The notes beneath the pieces are model-generated. The model searched no databases. It saw only the letters and a list, made by a program, of their open reading frames with translations, and was not told the DNA's origin. From contig NZ_AMZB01000124.1 in NCBI RefSeq assembly GCF_000313755.1, positions 1 to 64,000 of the forward strand: a DNA stretch of 64,000 nt, written 5' to 3'. The translations under genes and the position numbers were made by a program. Within the stretch, counting starts at the first letter, position 1. Each line of letters opens with the position of its first letter. Shown in pieces: positions 29,387 through 39,189 of this stretch. The DNA is from Pseudomonas nitroreducens TX1. GTDB lineage: Bacteria; Pseudomonadota; Gammaproteobacteria; Pseudomonadales; Pseudomonadaceae.

Positions 29387-30598
29387 TCAGGCGCCTTCGC
29401 GATCGCGGAAGCCGAGCAGGTAGAGGATGCCGTCCAGCCCCAGGGTGGAAATCGCCTGCTTGGCCGACTGCTTGACCAGCGGCTTCGCGCGGAAAGCCAC
29501 GCCCAGCCCGGCCAGCCCCAGCATCGGCAGGTCGTTGGCGCCGTCGCCCACGGCAATCGTCTGCTCCAGTTGCAGGCCTTCCTTCGCCGCCAGTTCGCGC
29601 AGCAGGTCGGCCTTGCGTTGGGCGTCGACGATGGGCTCGATGGCCACGCCGGTGAGCTTGCCATCGACGATCTGCAGTTCGTTGGCGAACACGTAGTCAA
29701 TGCCCAGCTTCGCCTGCAACTGCTTGGCGAAGTAACTGAAGCCGCCGGAGAGAATCGCGGTCTTGTAACCCAGGCGCTTGAGTTCGGCGAAGAGGGTTTC
29801 GGCGCCTTCGGTCAGGCGCAGCGACGCGCCGATCTCTTCCAGCACGTCCTCGGACAGGTCCTGCAGCAGCGCCAGGCGTTCCTTGAAGCTGGCACGGAAG
29901 TCCAGCTCGCCGCGCATGGCGCGCTCGGTGATCTCGGAGACCTGCTCGCCAACACCGGCGGCCTTGGCCAGCTCGTCGATCACTTCGGCCTCGATCAGCG
30001 TCGAGTCCATGTCGAACACCGCCAGGCGGCGGTTGCGGCGGAACACCGAGTCCTGCTGGAAGGCGATGTCGACGTTCAGCTCCTGGGCCACGCTGAGGAA
30101 CTCGGCGCGCAAGGCCGCCGGATCGGCAGGCTCGCCGCGGACGGAGAACTCGATGCAGCCCTTGCCTTCGTCGGCCGGCGTATCCAGCGGCATGCGCCCG
30201 GACAGGCGATCGATCTGGTCGATGTTCAGGCCGTACTTGGCCGTGATGGAGCTGACCCGCTGCAACTGCTCGGCGGTCACCCGGCGGGTGAGCAGGGTCA
30301 CGATGTGGCGGGGCTTGCCCTGGCCGCCAACCCACTGCCGGTAGTCGTCTTCGGACACCGGCGTGAAGCGCACCTGCTGGTCGAGCTTGTAGGCCGTGAA
30401 CAGCACGTCCTTGAGCACCGAGGAGGCCCGCTCGGTATCCGGAATTTCCACCAGGATGCCGAAGGACAGGGTGTCATGGATCACCGCCTGGCCGATGTCG
30501 AGGATGTTCACGCCACCCTGCGCCAGGACGCCGGTAATGGCCGCGGTGAGGCCGGGGCGGTCTTCCCCGGTGATGTTGATCAGGACGATTTCGCGCAA
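29387..30598 (-). CDS. serB: Phosphoserine phosphatase SerB
   Basis: Final step of serine synthesis, removing phosphate from 3-phosphoserine. The 403-residue protein has two N-terminal ACT-like domains (starting IVLINITGEDRPGLTAAITG and again near 97, HIVTLLTRRV), which in related enzymes bind regulatory amino acids, then a HAD phosphatase domain with nucleophile motif AVFDMDSTLIEAE (Asp196 and Asp198), LSGGFSYF (motif II) and GDGANDLPML (motif IV). The long ACT-containing form is typical of Pseudomonas. Divergent from the AhpA/YtjB-like gene, as in E. coli (serB-ytjB). Confidence 0.96.
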   Translation of the reverse strand: MREIVLINITGEDRPGLTAAITGVLAQGGVNILDIGQAVIHDTLSFGILVEIPDTERASSVLKDVLFTAYKLDQQVRFTPVSEDDYRQWVGGQGKPRHIVTLLTRRVTAEQLQRVSSITAKYGLNIDQIDRLSGRMPLDTPADEGKGCIEFSVRGEPADPAALRAEFLSVAQELNVDIAFQQDSVFRRNRRLAVFDMDSTLIEAEVIDELAKAAGVGEQVSEITERAMRGELDFRASFKERLALLQDLSEDVLEEIGASLRLTEGAETLFAELKRLGYKTAILSGGFSYFAKQLQAKLGIDYVFANELQIVDGKLTGVAIEPIVDAQRKADLLRELAAKEGLQLEQTIAVGDGANDLPMLGLAGLGVAFRAKPLVKQSAKQAISTLGLDGILYLLGFRDREGA

Positions 30599-30770
30599 GG
30601 CGCTGTCTCCGCCATGGAAAAAAGGCCGACATTCTACCTGCTTTCACTGCCTCTCGGATGCTCCGCTCGCCCGCCCACCCACCGTTCGAGAGACGGCACC
30701 GCCGATCGGAATGCGCGGCAGATCGGTGCGGCCTGCCGACTTTCGCCGCCTTGACGGAACCTGCGGCGCT

Positions 30771-30798
30771 TTGCCCCCCGTTAGGGCCTCGTTATACT
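30771..30798 (+). promoter_or_regulatory. Candidate sigma70 promoter for the YtjB-like gene
   Basis: TTGCCC (30771-30776), 16-base spacer, TATACT (30793-30798), 36 bases upstream of the proposed GTG start. The -10 element matches well, the -35 moderately. It sits in the gap between divergent serB and the membrane protein gene. Confidence 0.45.
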
Positions 30799-30833
30799 GG
30801 CCCGCATCTGCCTTAGAGAAGACCGAGCCCGCT

Positions 30834-32399
30834 GTGACCCGGCCCACCTCCGTCAAGCCCGACAATTTCTTCCTGCTGCTCTTCCACGCCCTGCGCCAGC
30901 GCCGCGTGCCGATTGCGCTGCGCATCGCCATCCACGGCCTGCTGCTGGTGGCCGCCGCCCTGGTGATCTACGCCTGGGTGATGGGCATGCAGTTCAAGCA
31001 GGCCATGCAGCAGCAGGCCGACGCCCTTGGCCAGAGCCTGACCACGCAGACCGCGCAGTCGGCCACCGAGCTGCTGGTGTCCAACGACCTCCTCAGCCTC
31101 AATGTGCTGCTCAACAACCTGACGAAGAACCCGCTGGTGGCCCATGCGGCCATCTACAGCGTGGACAACCGCATCCTCGCGGAGTCCGGCACGCGGCCCA
31201 AGCAGGGCCTGCTGGGCGACGCCGAGGGCCTGTACTCCACGCCCATCACCTTCCAGGAAGTGATCGCCGGCCACCTGCGCATCAGCCTCGACATGCATCA
31301 GTTCGAGCAACCGATGACCGTCAGCCTGCAGAGCATGGGGCTCATCAGCCTGATCCTGCTGCTGCTCACCCTGACCTTCGGCCTGCGCCTGGGGCGGCAG
31401 ATTTCCACACCACTGTTGCAGCTTCGTGTCTGGCTGCGCGACCCGGACGACCCCGCGCCAGGCGCCGGCCTGCAGAACGAGATCGGCGACCTCGCCCGCC
31501 AACTGCAAGCGCGACTGGTGCCCGAAAAGCCGCCGGCCCCGGAGCCGGTGGCCAGTGCCCCCGCTCCGCGCCCGAAAGCGCCGGCCAAGGCAGGCAAGCC
31601 CACCGCCAGGGATCCGTCACTGGAAGCAACCGGTTCCACAGACGAACACGAATTCGACGAGAACATTTTCTCCGACGAAGAACTGCTCGCCCCTGCCGCG
31701 CGCCGCAAGGCGGGCGAGGAACAAGACTTCCCCGAGGAAGAGTTCGAGGCGGCGGTGGAAGAGGAAGCCGAAGACGAAATCGGCGTCGAAGAAGCGCCCG
31801 AAGCCGAACCGGAGCCGATTTCCGCCGGGCCCAGCGCCGTGCTGGCCGTGCAACTGGGCGCACAGGAACAACTGCGTCGCCTGCCGCGCGCTCGCCTGGT
31901 CGACCTGCTGCAACGCTACCGCGACTGCCTTGAGCAGGCCGCGCGCCTGTACAAGGGTGCGCTCTATACCCTCAGCGATGGCGGCAGCCTGATCCTCTTC
32001 CACAGCCGCGACCAGGACGAGGAATTCCTCACCAACGCGCTGTGCTGCGGCGAGCTGATGCGCGCCCTGGGCCATGCCCTGCAGATCGAGGTGGCCGATA
32101 GCGGCATTACCCTGCAACTGCAACTGGGCCTGGTACTGGGCGAGGATATCGCGGACCTGGAACAGGCCGATTTGCTGCAGGACGCTTCGGCCCAGGACGC
32201 CCTGGCGCTCAGCCAGCACAGCCGCAACCTGCTGCTGGTGGAGAAATCCATCGGCGACGACGAGAAGGTCCGCGAGCGGGCACGCATCCGCCCCATCGCC
32301 AGCCCGGAGAACGCCTGCTGCGTGGAATGGCTGAAGGAACCCTACCCGTCCATGCTGGAGCGTCAGCTCTCGCGTATGCGCGCCCTGCGCACGACCTGA
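30834..32399 (+). CDS. AhpA/YtjB (SMP_2) family inner-membrane protein
   Basis: The N-terminal 200 residues are like the YtjB/Smp family: transmembrane helix (LRIAIHGLLLVAAALVIYAWVMG, about 25-47), a periplasmic stretch of about 130 residues (LLVSNDLLSLNVLLNNLTKN), second helix (LISLILLLLTLTFGL near 167). Unusually, about 300 cytoplasmic residues follow: a Pro/Ala linker, an acidic segment (EEEFEAAVEEEAEDEIGVEE near 300) and a C-terminal domain with mixed alpha/beta pattern (VDLLQRYRDCLEQAARLYKG). Start GTG 30834 is chosen because it gives a short N-terminus before the helix and follows the promoter; the frame is open further upstream but overlaps serB's start region. Divergent from serB as in enterics. 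Function unknown. Confidence 0.75.
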   Translation: MTRPTSVKPDNFFLLLFHALRQRRVPIALRIAIHGLLLVAAALVIYAWVMGMQFKQAMQQQADALGQSLTTQTAQSATELLVSNDLLSLNVLLNNLTKNPLVAHAAIYSVDNRILAESGTRPKQGLLGDAEGLYSTPITFQEVIAGHLRISLDMHQFEQPMTVSLQSMGLISLILLLLTLTFGLRLGRQISTPLLQLRVWLRDPDDPAPGAGLQNEIGDLARQLQARLVPEKPPAPEPVASAPAPRPKAPAKAGKPTARDPSLEATGSTDEHEFDENIFSDEELLAPAARRKAGEEQDFPEEEFEAAVEEEAEDEIGVEEAPEAEPEPISAGPSAVLAVQLGAQEQLRRLPRARLVDLLQRYRDCLEQAARLYKGALYTLSDGGSLILFHSRDQDEEFLTNALCCGELMRALGHALQIEVADSGITLQLQLGLVLGEDIADLEQADLLQDASAQDALALSQHSRNLLLVEKSIGDDEKVRERARIRPIASPENACCVEWLKEPYPSMLERQLSRMRALRTT

Positions 32400-32450
32400 T
32401 CCCCACTGGAAAGAGCGGGGGCCGCCGGGCCCCCTCGTGGAAAGGATTCC

Positions 32451-33002
32451 ATGACTACCCTGATCACCCATCCCCTGCCCGCGCTTGCCGTGGGCCTGGC
32501 GCTCGGCTCGCGCTTCATCCCGCCGCGCCTGCTGCTGGCCGGCATGCTTGCCGCCTGCCTGCCCGACCTCGACGTGGTCGCCTTCAAGCTTGGCATCGCC
32601 TATAGCGATGCCTTTGGTCACCGCGGCTTCAGCCATTCGCTGCTGTTCGCAGCCTGCCTGGGAGTGCTCGGGGCGCTTTGCTGCCGCCTGCTGGGTAGCG
32701 GGCCCTTGAAAGCCGGCCTGTGGATCGGCCTGGCGACCGCATCCCACAGCATGCTGGATGCGATGACTGATGGTGGGCTTGGGGTGGCCTGGCTCTGGCC
32801 GTGGAGCGACCGGCGCTACTTCCTGCCGCTGCACCCCATCGAAGTCTCGCCCATCGGCGTGTCGCGCTTCTTCAGCCCGCGCGGGCTGGAGGTGCTGCTG
32901 TCCGAGGCGCGCTGGGTCTGGCTGCCCTGCCTCGCCGTAGCCATTGCCGGTATCACTGCGCGCCGCCTGCTCTGTCGCCGCGACTCACGCAGCGCCGGCT
33001 GA
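32451..33002 (+). CDS. YdjM-type membrane-bound metal-dependent hydrolase
   Basis: A 183-residue protein with four hydrophobic stretches and conserved acidic and histidine groups: the LPDLDVVAF segment near 40, GHRGFSHSLLFA near 57-68 and SHSMLDAMTDGG near 98. These match the DUF457/YdjM family of predicted zinc hydrolases in the inner membrane; no substrate is established. A GC-rich hairpin (32417-32434) precedes the ribosome site GGAAAGGA. Converges with the lipoprotein phosphoesterase, one base apart. Confidence 0.85.
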   Translation: MTTLITHPLPALAVGLALGSRFIPPRLLLAGMLAACLPDLDVVAFKLGIAYSDAFGHRGFSHSLLFAACLGVLGALCCRLLGSGPLKAGLWIGLATASHSMLDAMTDGGLGVAWLWPWSDRRYFLPLHPIEVSPIGVSRFFSPRGLEVLLSEARWVWLPCLAVAIAGITARRLLCRRDSRSAG

Positions 33003-33003
33003 C

Positions 33004-34242
33004 TCAGTGCTTGTCGAGTTGCGCCTGGAGTTGATCCAGTAACGATGCTTGCCCGCTCTGTTGCGGCAACTGCGCGCTATAGCCCTGGAAACTGCCGAAC
33101 CGCGCCTGGTAATCCAGCTCGATCTGGAATCGGTTGTCCCAGCCAGGCGAATCCTCCGGCATCAGTTGGTCGCAATCGCGAAGTGCCTCGGGCGACTCGC
33201 AGGGCTTATAGGCTTGCGGGTAGACCTGGCGCTTCCACAACACCCAGGGTGACAGGGCCAGCCCGGCAATGCGGTTGCGCCGCAGATCCAGTTCGAGCAG
33301 TTGCAGCAGGCCGTTGCCACCCAGGTACTGGTGCTGGTAGTCGACCATCACCATGTCCACGCTGTGCCCCAGGTCATTGAGCATCCGCGTGTGCACTGCG
33401 CCATCGGCATGGGCGTTCAGGGTGAGGAAAATCTGGTCGTTGCGGCGGATCAAGCGGTCCCACAGCAACTCGCCGCTGGCGTTGTCCTCGCGGGATAGCT
33501 CCGCAATACCGCTGGGATTGCGCCGCAGGATACTGTGCGAAGCGAGGATGACAGGCACGTGCGGATGCTGGTCGATGACGCTCTGCGCCCAGACGAGGGT
33601 GGTGTCCGAGGGATTCCAGTCCAGCGCCAGCAGCATGAACGACTGACCGTAGCGCTGGAACATGTGAACCTGGCTCAGCCCCTTCGGGTCGCTGCCGACA
33701 TAGGTGCTCTGCCAGGCGGCGCGCTCGGGGCCGAAGTGATCGGAGAAACGATCGAGGAAGGAACGCCGATCATCGGTGCTGGCCTCTTCATGCACGTCAC
33801 GCTCCCCTGTAGCGATGCTATAGGGAACGCCGCGCTCCTCCAGGATGCGCATCGCGCCGCTGGCGGTCTGCCATTGAGTGGCGACACCGGCGTTCTCCAC
33901 CACGTCCCCCAGGTGCACTACCAGCGGAACCTGCAACACCTCGGCGTGCCTGGCCAGCCAGGAGGTCTGGGCGAAGAAGGCCAATGCCGGCTGGTACGGC
34001 AGGTCGGGGAAGCGCTCCTCGCTACGGAACAGATGGCGCTTGCGGTGGTTGTTCTCCGCGTAGAACTGGGTGTCCGGCAGCAACGGCAGGACGAAGCTGC
34101 CGCCGCCGGAGACGACCTCCAGGGGCGGTAACGGATGCTGGCGGAAGAATGCCTGGTCTCGTTCGACGACATCCTGGGTATCCGAATCACCGCAGCCACC
34201 CAGCAGCAGGCAGCAGGCAAGCAGGGAAATCAGTGCTTTCAT
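33004..34242 (-). CDS. Metallophosphoesterase lipoprotein
   Basis: Begins with a lipoprotein signal peptide (MKALISLLACCLLLGGC, lipidated Cys17, then Gly-Asp; the Asp at +3 rather than +2 does not clearly give inner-membrane retention). The body follows the calcineurin-like fold: LLPDTQFY (about 55), VHLGDVVENA (about 109), ATGERDVHEE (where the usual GNHD is GERD), ASHSILRR and LNAHADG. The GNHD change may lower or alter metal binding. The protein appears to be a cell-envelope phosphoesterase; the substrate is unknown. It overlaps the GT-C gene stop by 4 bases (ATGA), so both are co-translated and may act on the same envelope substrate. Confidence 0.8.
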   Translation of the reverse strand: MKALISLLACCLLLGGCGDSDTQDVVERDQAFFRQHPLPPLEVVSGGGSFVLPLLPDTQFYAENNHRKRHLFRSEERFPDLPYQPALAFFAQTSWLARHAEVLQVPLVVHLGDVVENAGVATQWQTASGAMRILEERGVPYSIATGERDVHEEASTDDRRSFLDRFSDHFGPERAAWQSTYVGSDPKGLSQVHMFQRYGQSFMLLALDWNPSDTTLVWAQSVIDQHPHVPVILASHSILRRNPSGIAELSREDNASGELLWDRLIRRNDQIFLTLNAHADGAVHTRMLNDLGHSVDMVMVDYQHQYLGGNGLLQLLELDLRRNRIAGLALSPWVLWKRQVYPQAYKPCESPEALRDCDQLMPEDSPGWDNRFQIELDYQARFGSFQGYSAQLPQQSGQASLLDQLQAQLDKH

Positions 34243-35867
34243 AAGGGGTTGGAGCCCACTCCGGGGAGGCGCAGCAGGCGGTAGGTATCATTGTCGAAAC
34301 GGCCTTCGAACAGCAGCTGCGAGGCCGCGGGCAGAGCAGCGGCGATACGCTCGGCATCGCGCGCCTGGATCATCAGATAGAACGGGCCATTCTGCGCCGC
34401 GAGTTGACCAGGGCGATCGAGGAACAGCGGCTGAAGGTCGCGGTCGAGGTTGACCATCAGCTTGATCGCCCGCGCGTCCGGCGCCATGCCATAGAGCGCC
34501 AGCGGCGCAGGCTGCGCGTCAAGCTGGCGGACCAGTTCGCGGGAGAACGCCTGGGAGTCGTAGAGGCGATGCTCCGTCGGCTCGAAGACCAGGATGTAGC
34601 TGGCCCAGAGCGACAGCGCCGCCCCCAGCGCCAGCGCCGCCGGGCGCTGCCAGCGCAACGCGCCGAAAACCAGCAGCGCCGCGAGCGCGACTATGCAGGC
34701 CGGCACGCGCCAGCCCAGCGCAGCGACCTCCTGCGGATAACGCTTCCAGGCCAACCACAAGCCGGCCAGCAGCAAGGCAGGCAGGATCAACCACAGGATG
34801 CGCAGCAAACCGCGAAGCAGCTGCGCCAACCGACCGCCAGCGACCATGAACGGATAGCCCGCGATGATCGCGGCCAGGGGCGCCAGCGCGATGATGTAGC
34901 GGGCCTTCTTGGCTTGTGGCACCGACAGGCCGGCCATGACCACCAGCGCCGCCAGGGCGCAACCCGCCACCAGACGGAACGCGGGCTCGTGGCGACGCTG
35001 CCAGAGCAGCATCAGCGCTGGCAGCGCCAGGGGGAACGCCAGCGCGTAGTTGCCCAGCGAACTGCGGAAGTAATAGAGCGCATCGCTGGAACCGGCAGAG
35101 CCATCCAGGCGGCCGATCACCTGCATCTGCAGGACGTCCTGGACGAAAGCCTCGCCGCCCGAGGAGCGCGCCAGGGCGATCAGCACGAACACGCAGAGGA
35201 TCAGTAGCGCCAAAGCACTGGCGGAAAAGGCGAACAGCGGCTTCCAGCGTCGATCCAGCAGCAATTGGCTGCAGACCATACCCGCCGGCACTACCAGCCC
35301 CAGCGGGCCACGCAGCGCAAAGCCCAGCAGCAGCAGGGGCAGCACGCGCACCAACAGTCCCGGCACGCCATACCGATGGGCGTGGAAGGCGGCGAAGAAG
35401 GCCAGCAGGCCCACGGCGGCGACCATCAGGTCGAGGGAAACCGCGCGCGTCTCGCTGACGAAGGTGGCGGTCAGCAGCAGCATCGCCACGCTGATCAACG
35501 CCCATGAGCGCGAAAAAGGCGCCACCAGGCGATAGACCACCCCGGCGCAAATCGCCCCGGCCAGTGCAGTGGGCAGCCAGGCGGTGAATTCGCTGACCCG
35601 TCCCAGCGGCAGCGACAGCAGGTAGGTCAGGAAGGTCGAGGTCGCCGGATAGTCCGGGTAGGGCAAGCCATAGGTGGTCGGGAACCAGCCCGGACCATGG
35701 CGCAGCATTTCGCGGGCGAACAGGACGAAGCGCGAGTCGAAGCCGACGAAGGCATCGCCCTGCACGCCAAACAGGAACAGCAGCAGGGTCGCCAGCATGA
35801 CGCAAAACGTCTGACGACTCAGGGCGGAATCCGCCTGAACACCGGGAATAGGGGGGAGTGAAGACAC
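34239..35867 (-). CDS. GT-C family glycosyltransferase (ArnT/PMT-like)
   Basis: Polytopic protein with about 11-12 hydrophobic segments and, after the first, an acidic periplasmic loop (GVQGDAFVGFDSRFVLFAREM) like the lipid-linked-sugar transferases of GT-C / GT39 (ArnT, PMT). Residues near SETRAVSLDLMVAAVGL mirror the ArnT second loop. A C-terminal 120-residue soluble part (LYGMAPDARAIKLMVNLDRD) follows. It likely moves a sugar from a polyprenyl phosphate to an envelope acceptor. GTG 35867 is taken as the start; an in-frame codon at 35924 would add 19 residues. It heads a two-gene unit with the phosphoesterase. This pair is not in the PAO1 neighbourhood as I recall it. Confidence 0.78.
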   Translation of the reverse strand: MSSLPPIPGVQADSALSRQTFCVMLATLLLFLFGVQGDAFVGFDSRFVLFAREMLRHGPGWFPTTYGLPYPDYPATSTFLTYLLSLPLGRVSEFTAWLPTALAGAICAGVVYRLVAPFSRSWALISVAMLLLTATFVSETRAVSLDLMVAAVGLLAFFAAFHAHRYGVPGLLVRVLPLLLLGFALRGPLGLVVPAGMVCSQLLLDRRWKPLFAFSASALALLILCVFVLIALARSSGGEAFVQDVLQMQVIGRLDGSAGSSDALYYFRSSLGNYALAFPLALPALMLLWQRRHEPAFRLVAGCALAALVVMAGLSVPQAKKARYIIALAPLAAIIAGYPFMVAGGRLAQLLRGLLRILWLILPALLLAGLWLAWKRYPQEVAALGWRVPACIVALAALLVFGALRWQRPAALALGAALSLWASYILVFEPTEHRLYDSQAFSRELVRQLDAQPAPLALYGMAPDARAIKLMVNLDRDLQPLFLDRPGQLAAQNGPFYLMIQARDAERIAAALPAASQLLFEGRFDNDTYRLLRLPGVGSNPL

Positions 35868-35986
35868 GCGCGAGTCTCTTGCAGGTTCCGCTCGGAAACG
35901 TCCGGGCGCCAATCGCCTGCACAAGGGCCCGTAAATACCACGGAGGCCGTCAAGAAGATGTCAAACGCGGCCACGCCAGACGCAGA

Positions 35987-36015
35987 ACGGCCCGCAAAGG
36001 CATGCCTTGCGGGCC
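35987..36015 (-). terminator. Hairpin downstream of the PqiC-like gene
   Basis: ACGGCCCGCAA paired with TTGCGGGCCGT around a GGCATGCC core. It sits 30 bases after the PqiC-like stop on the minus strand and lacks a clear U run. Confidence 0.45.
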
Positions 36016-36043
36016 GTGAAAGTGCGTATCGACTGACTGAGGC

Positions 36044-36766
36044 TTAGAAGCGGTAAACCTCGACATCGGTGCGGATCGGCACCACCAGCGGAATTTTCGG
36101 CCCCTCTTCCTTGGGCTTGGCCACCTGCTCGGTGTTCGCCACCGCCGGCTTGCGCGGCGGAGCGGCCTGTTGCTCGGCAATCGCCGCAGCGACCGGTCGC
36201 ACGTCGCGGGCCAACTGCACGGACAGTTTGCGCAGCAGATCGCCCTGGGCGCGCACCTGGTCCTGCACGCTGCCCGAGTGTGCCTCTTCCTCGCGGAAAA
36301 CACGGCTGTCGCGCAACTCACCCTTCTGGTCGAGCAAGCGCCAGCGCGCCTCCAGTACCGCCGGCTCCTTGGGGCCGGAGTCCAGGCGACTGATGGTCAG
36401 CATGACCTGCACCTGCGGGGTGAAGCCGGGCTTCTCCGGGAACAGCGCCAGGCGGGTGCTGTCCAGCTCCCCCGAAAGCAGGCGCATCAGCTGCTGGCTG
36501 ACGTTGGTCTCCAGGCTGCCGGCCCAGCGGGCTTCGGTGGACAGATTGAGGATACCGTCGGCCTGACGCTGGACCATGGTCTCGCGCTTCAGGTAATCGG
36601 CCAGGGACACCGGGCCGAGCAGTACTGCGACTCCGTTGTCACGGGTCGGGACAGGAACCGCACCGGCATCCAGCTGGTACAGCTGGGTCGGTCGGTTCAC
36701 TGTACACCCCGTCAGCCCGAGAAGGCTGGCGAGGGAAAGAAAGGCCAAGACGCGCCACGCGCTCAT
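36044..36766 (-). CDS. ABC transport auxiliary lipoprotein (PqiC/YmbA-like)
   Basis: A 240-residue lipoprotein: signal peptide MSAWRVLAFLSLASLLGLTGC with lipobox LTGC, then the DUF330/PqiC-type fold (TQLYQLDAG..., VAVLLGPVSLADYLKRETMV, ETNVSQQLMRLLSGELDSTRL). Related proteins (PqiC, LetAB/Mce partner) sit at the outer membrane and connect with MCE lipid carriers. No MCE or permease gene is nearby, so this is an orphan copy. A second ATG five codons earlier (36781) is possible. It lies downstream of parC on the same strand, after a nested inverted repeat. Confidence 0.85.
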   Translation of the reverse strand: MSAWRVLAFLSLASLLGLTGCTVNRPTQLYQLDAGAVPVPTRDNGVAVLLGPVSLADYLKRETMVQRQADGILNLSTEARWAGSLETNVSQQLMRLLSGELDSTRLALFPEKPGFTPQVQVMLTISRLDSGPKEPAVLEARWRLLDQKGELRDSRVFREEEAHSGSVQDQVRAQGDLLRKLSVQLARDVRPVAAAIAEQQAAPPRKPAVANTEQVAKPKEEGPKIPLVVPIRTDVEVYRF

Positions 36767-36838
36767 CTGGATCACCGTCATTCGCCGGATTTCGGCGCTA
36801 CTTCCAACAAATTTCACAATAACTTCAGGCAACGCGCC

Positions 36839-36885
36839 AAGGCGCCGGTAGCCAAAGGGACGTATCATCCCTTAACCGGCGCCTG
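36839..36885 (-). repeat. Nested inverted repeat between parC and the PqiC-like gene
   Basis: Outer arms GGCGCCGGT (36841-36849) and ACCGGCGCC (36875-36883), inner arms AAGGGA and TCCCTT around a 7-base loop. It could serve as the parC 3' structure. No U run follows on the minus strand. Confidence 0.5.
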
Positions 36886-36917
36886 AGCTCCAGAGGCAGA
36901 ATGTATCGAACCGCGTT

Positions 36918-39182
36918 TCAATCCTGAGACAGCGATTCTACCAGCAAGGCATCCACTCGCTGGAAACCGCGCGGCAGTTTATTGCCCCGGCGGCCCCGTT
37001 CACCCTTGTAGTGCTCCAGGTCGTCGCCCTTGAGGGAGAGCGTGCGCTTGCCTGCCTGCAGTACCAGGGTCGCGCCCGACGGCAGAACCGCCAGGTCAGT
37101 CAGGTACTCTTCGCGGCTCGCCACTCGCTCGCCCGGCACGCTGATGATCTTGTTGCCCTTGCCCTTGGCCAGTTGCGGCAGGTCGGAGACCTTGAACAAC
37201 AGCAGGCGGCCTTCGGTAGTGACTGCGGCGATCCAGTCCTGTTCCAAATCATTTACCGGCCGCGGCGCCATCACTTGCGCGCCACTGGGTAGGCTGAGCA
37301 GCGCCTTGCCGGCCTTGTTCTTGGCCTGCATGTCCTCGCCCTTGGCGACGAAGCCATAACCCGCATCCGAGGCCAGCACATACAGGGCATTATCCTCCGG
37401 CAGCAGCACACGGTCGAAGGACGCGCCCGGCGGCGGCGTCAGGCGGCCGGTCAGCGGTTCGCCCTGGCCACGGGCAGAGGGCAGGCTGTGGGCCGCCAGC
37501 GAGTAGCTACGGCCCGTGGAGTCGATGAACACCGCGTACTGGTTCGAGCGCCCCGGCGCGGCCGCCTTGAAGCCGTCGCCGGCCTTGTAGGACAGGCCGG
37601 TGGCGTCGATATCGTGGCCCTTGGCGCAGCGTACCCAGCCCTTCTCGGAGAGCACCACGGTCACCGGCTCGGTCGGCATCAGCTCGGTTTCCGACAGGGC
37701 GCGGGCCTCGGCGCGGGCGACGATGGGCGAACGGCGGTCGTCGCCGTAGGTCTCGGCGTCGGCGATCAGCTCGTCGCGCACCAGCTTGCGCAGCTTGGCG
37801 TTGGAACCCAGGATCGCCAGCAGCTTGGCGCGCTCCTTGGCCAGTTCGTCCTGTTCACCGCGGATCTTCATCTCTTCCAGACGCGCCAGCTGACGCAGGC
37901 GGGTGTCGAGGATGTAGTCGGCCTGCAGCTCGGACAGCTCGAAGCGCTGCATCAGGACCGGCTTGGGCTGGTCCTCGGTGCGGATGATGTGGATGACCTC
38001 GTCGAGGTTGAGGAAGGCGACCAGCAAGCCTTCCAACAGGTGCAGGCGCTTCTCGACCTTGTCCAGGCGGAACTGCAGGCGGCGGCGCACGGTGTCTGTG
38101 CGGTAGGTCAGCCACTCGCTGAGCACCTGGCGCAGGTCCTTGACCTGGGGTTTGCCGTCCAGGCCGATGACATTCATGTTCACCCGGTACGAGCTTTCCA
38201 GGTCGGTGGTGGCGAACAAATGGGTCATCAGTTCTTCGGCATCCACGCGGTTGGAGCGCGGGATGATGACGATGCGGGTCGGGTTCTCGTGATCCGACTC
38301 GTCGCGCAGGTCGGCCACCATCGGCAGCTTCTTGGCCTGCATCTGGCCGGCGATCTGCTCCAGCACCTTGGCCCCGGAAACCTGGTGCGGCAGCGCGGTG
38401 ACCACGATGTCGCCGTCTTCGACGCGGTACACGGCACGCATGCGCACCGAACCGCGGCCGGTTTCGTAGATTTTCTGCAGGTCGGCGCGCGGGGTGATGA
38501 TTTCCGCCTCGGTGGGGAAGTCCGGGCCCGGTACGTGTTCGATCAGGTCGGCGACGGTGGCCTGCGGCTCGTCCAGCAGACGGATGCATGCAGCAGCCAC
38601 TTCGCGCAGGTTGTGCGGCGGAATGTCGGTGGCCATGCCCACGGCGATACCGGTGGTGCCGTTGAGCAGCAGGTTGGGCAGGCGCGCCGGCAGCACGGCC
38701 GGCTCTTCCATCGTGCCGTCGAAGTTCGGCACCCAGTCCGCGGTGCCCTGGCCCAGCTCGGAGAGCAGGGTCTCGGCATAGCGCGACAGGCGCGCCTCGG
38801 TGTAGCGCATGGCGGCGAAGGACTTGGGATCGTCCGGCGCCCCCCAGTTACCCTGGCCATCCACCAGCGGGTAGCGGTAGGAGAACGGCTGCGCCATCAG
38901 CACCATGGCTTCGTAGCACGCCGAGTCGCCGTGGGGGTGGTATTTACCCAGCACGTCGCCGACGGTACGCGCCGATTTCTTGTGCTTGGCGTCCGCGTCC
39001 AGGCCCAGTTCGCTCATGGCATAGACGATACGCCGTTGCACAGGCTTGAGACCGTCGCCGATATGCGGCAGCGCACGGTCCATGATCACGTACATGGAGT
39101 AGTTCAGGTAAGCCTGTTCGGTGAAGTCGGCCAGTGACCGGCGCTCCACGCCCTCCAGACTCAGATCGAGGGTTTCGCTCAT
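36918..39182 (-). CDS. parC: DNA topoisomerase IV subunit A
   Basis: Decatenates daughter chromosomes with ParE. The 754-residue protein has the breakage-reunion domain with catalytic Tyr127 in [11 protein letters not shown] and a C-terminal beta-pinwheel region with [14 protein letters not shown] and [16 protein letters not shown] repeats. The quinolone-resistance region reads [14 protein letters not shown] with Ser87 and Glu91, the wild-type residues by P. aeruginosa numbering. Ends 26 bases before the nested hairpin. Confidence 0.97.
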   Translation of the reverse strand: MSETLDLSLEGVERRSLADFTEQAYLNYSMYVIMDRALPHIGDGLKPVQRRIVYAMSELGLDADAKHKKSARTVGDVLGKYHPHGDSACYEAMVLMAQPFSYRYPLVDGQGNWGAPDDPKSFAAMRYTEARLSRYAETLLSELGQGTADWVPNFDGTMEEPAVLPARLPNLLLNGTTGIAVGMATDIPPHNLREVAAACIRLLDEPQATVADLIEHVPGPDFPTEAEIITPRADLQKIYETGRGSVRMRAVYRVEDGDIVVTALPHQVSGAKVLEQIAGQMQAKKLPMVADLRDESDHENPTRIVIIPRSNRVDAEELMTHLFATTDLESSYRVNMNVIGLDGKPQVKDLRQVLSEWLTYRTDTVRRRLQFRLDKVEKRLHLLEGLLVAFLNLDEVIHIIRTEDQPKPVLMQRFELSELQADYILDTRLRQLARLEEMKIRGEQDELAKERAKLLAILGSNAKLRKLVRDELIADAETYGDDRRSPIVARAEARALSETELMPTEPVTVVLSEKGWVRCAKGHDIDATGLSYKAGDGFKAAAPGRSNQYAVFIDSTGRSYSLAAHSLPSARGQGEPLTGRLTPPPGASFDRVLLPEDNALYVLASDAGYGFVAKGEDMQAKNKAGKALLSLPSGAQVMAPRPVNDLEQDWIAAVTTEGRLLLFKVSDLPQLAKGKGNKIISVPGERVASREEYLTDLAVLPSGATLVLQAGKRTLSLKGDDLEHYKGERGRRGNKLPRGFQRVDALLVESLSQD

Positions 39183-39189
39183 GCGTGCC

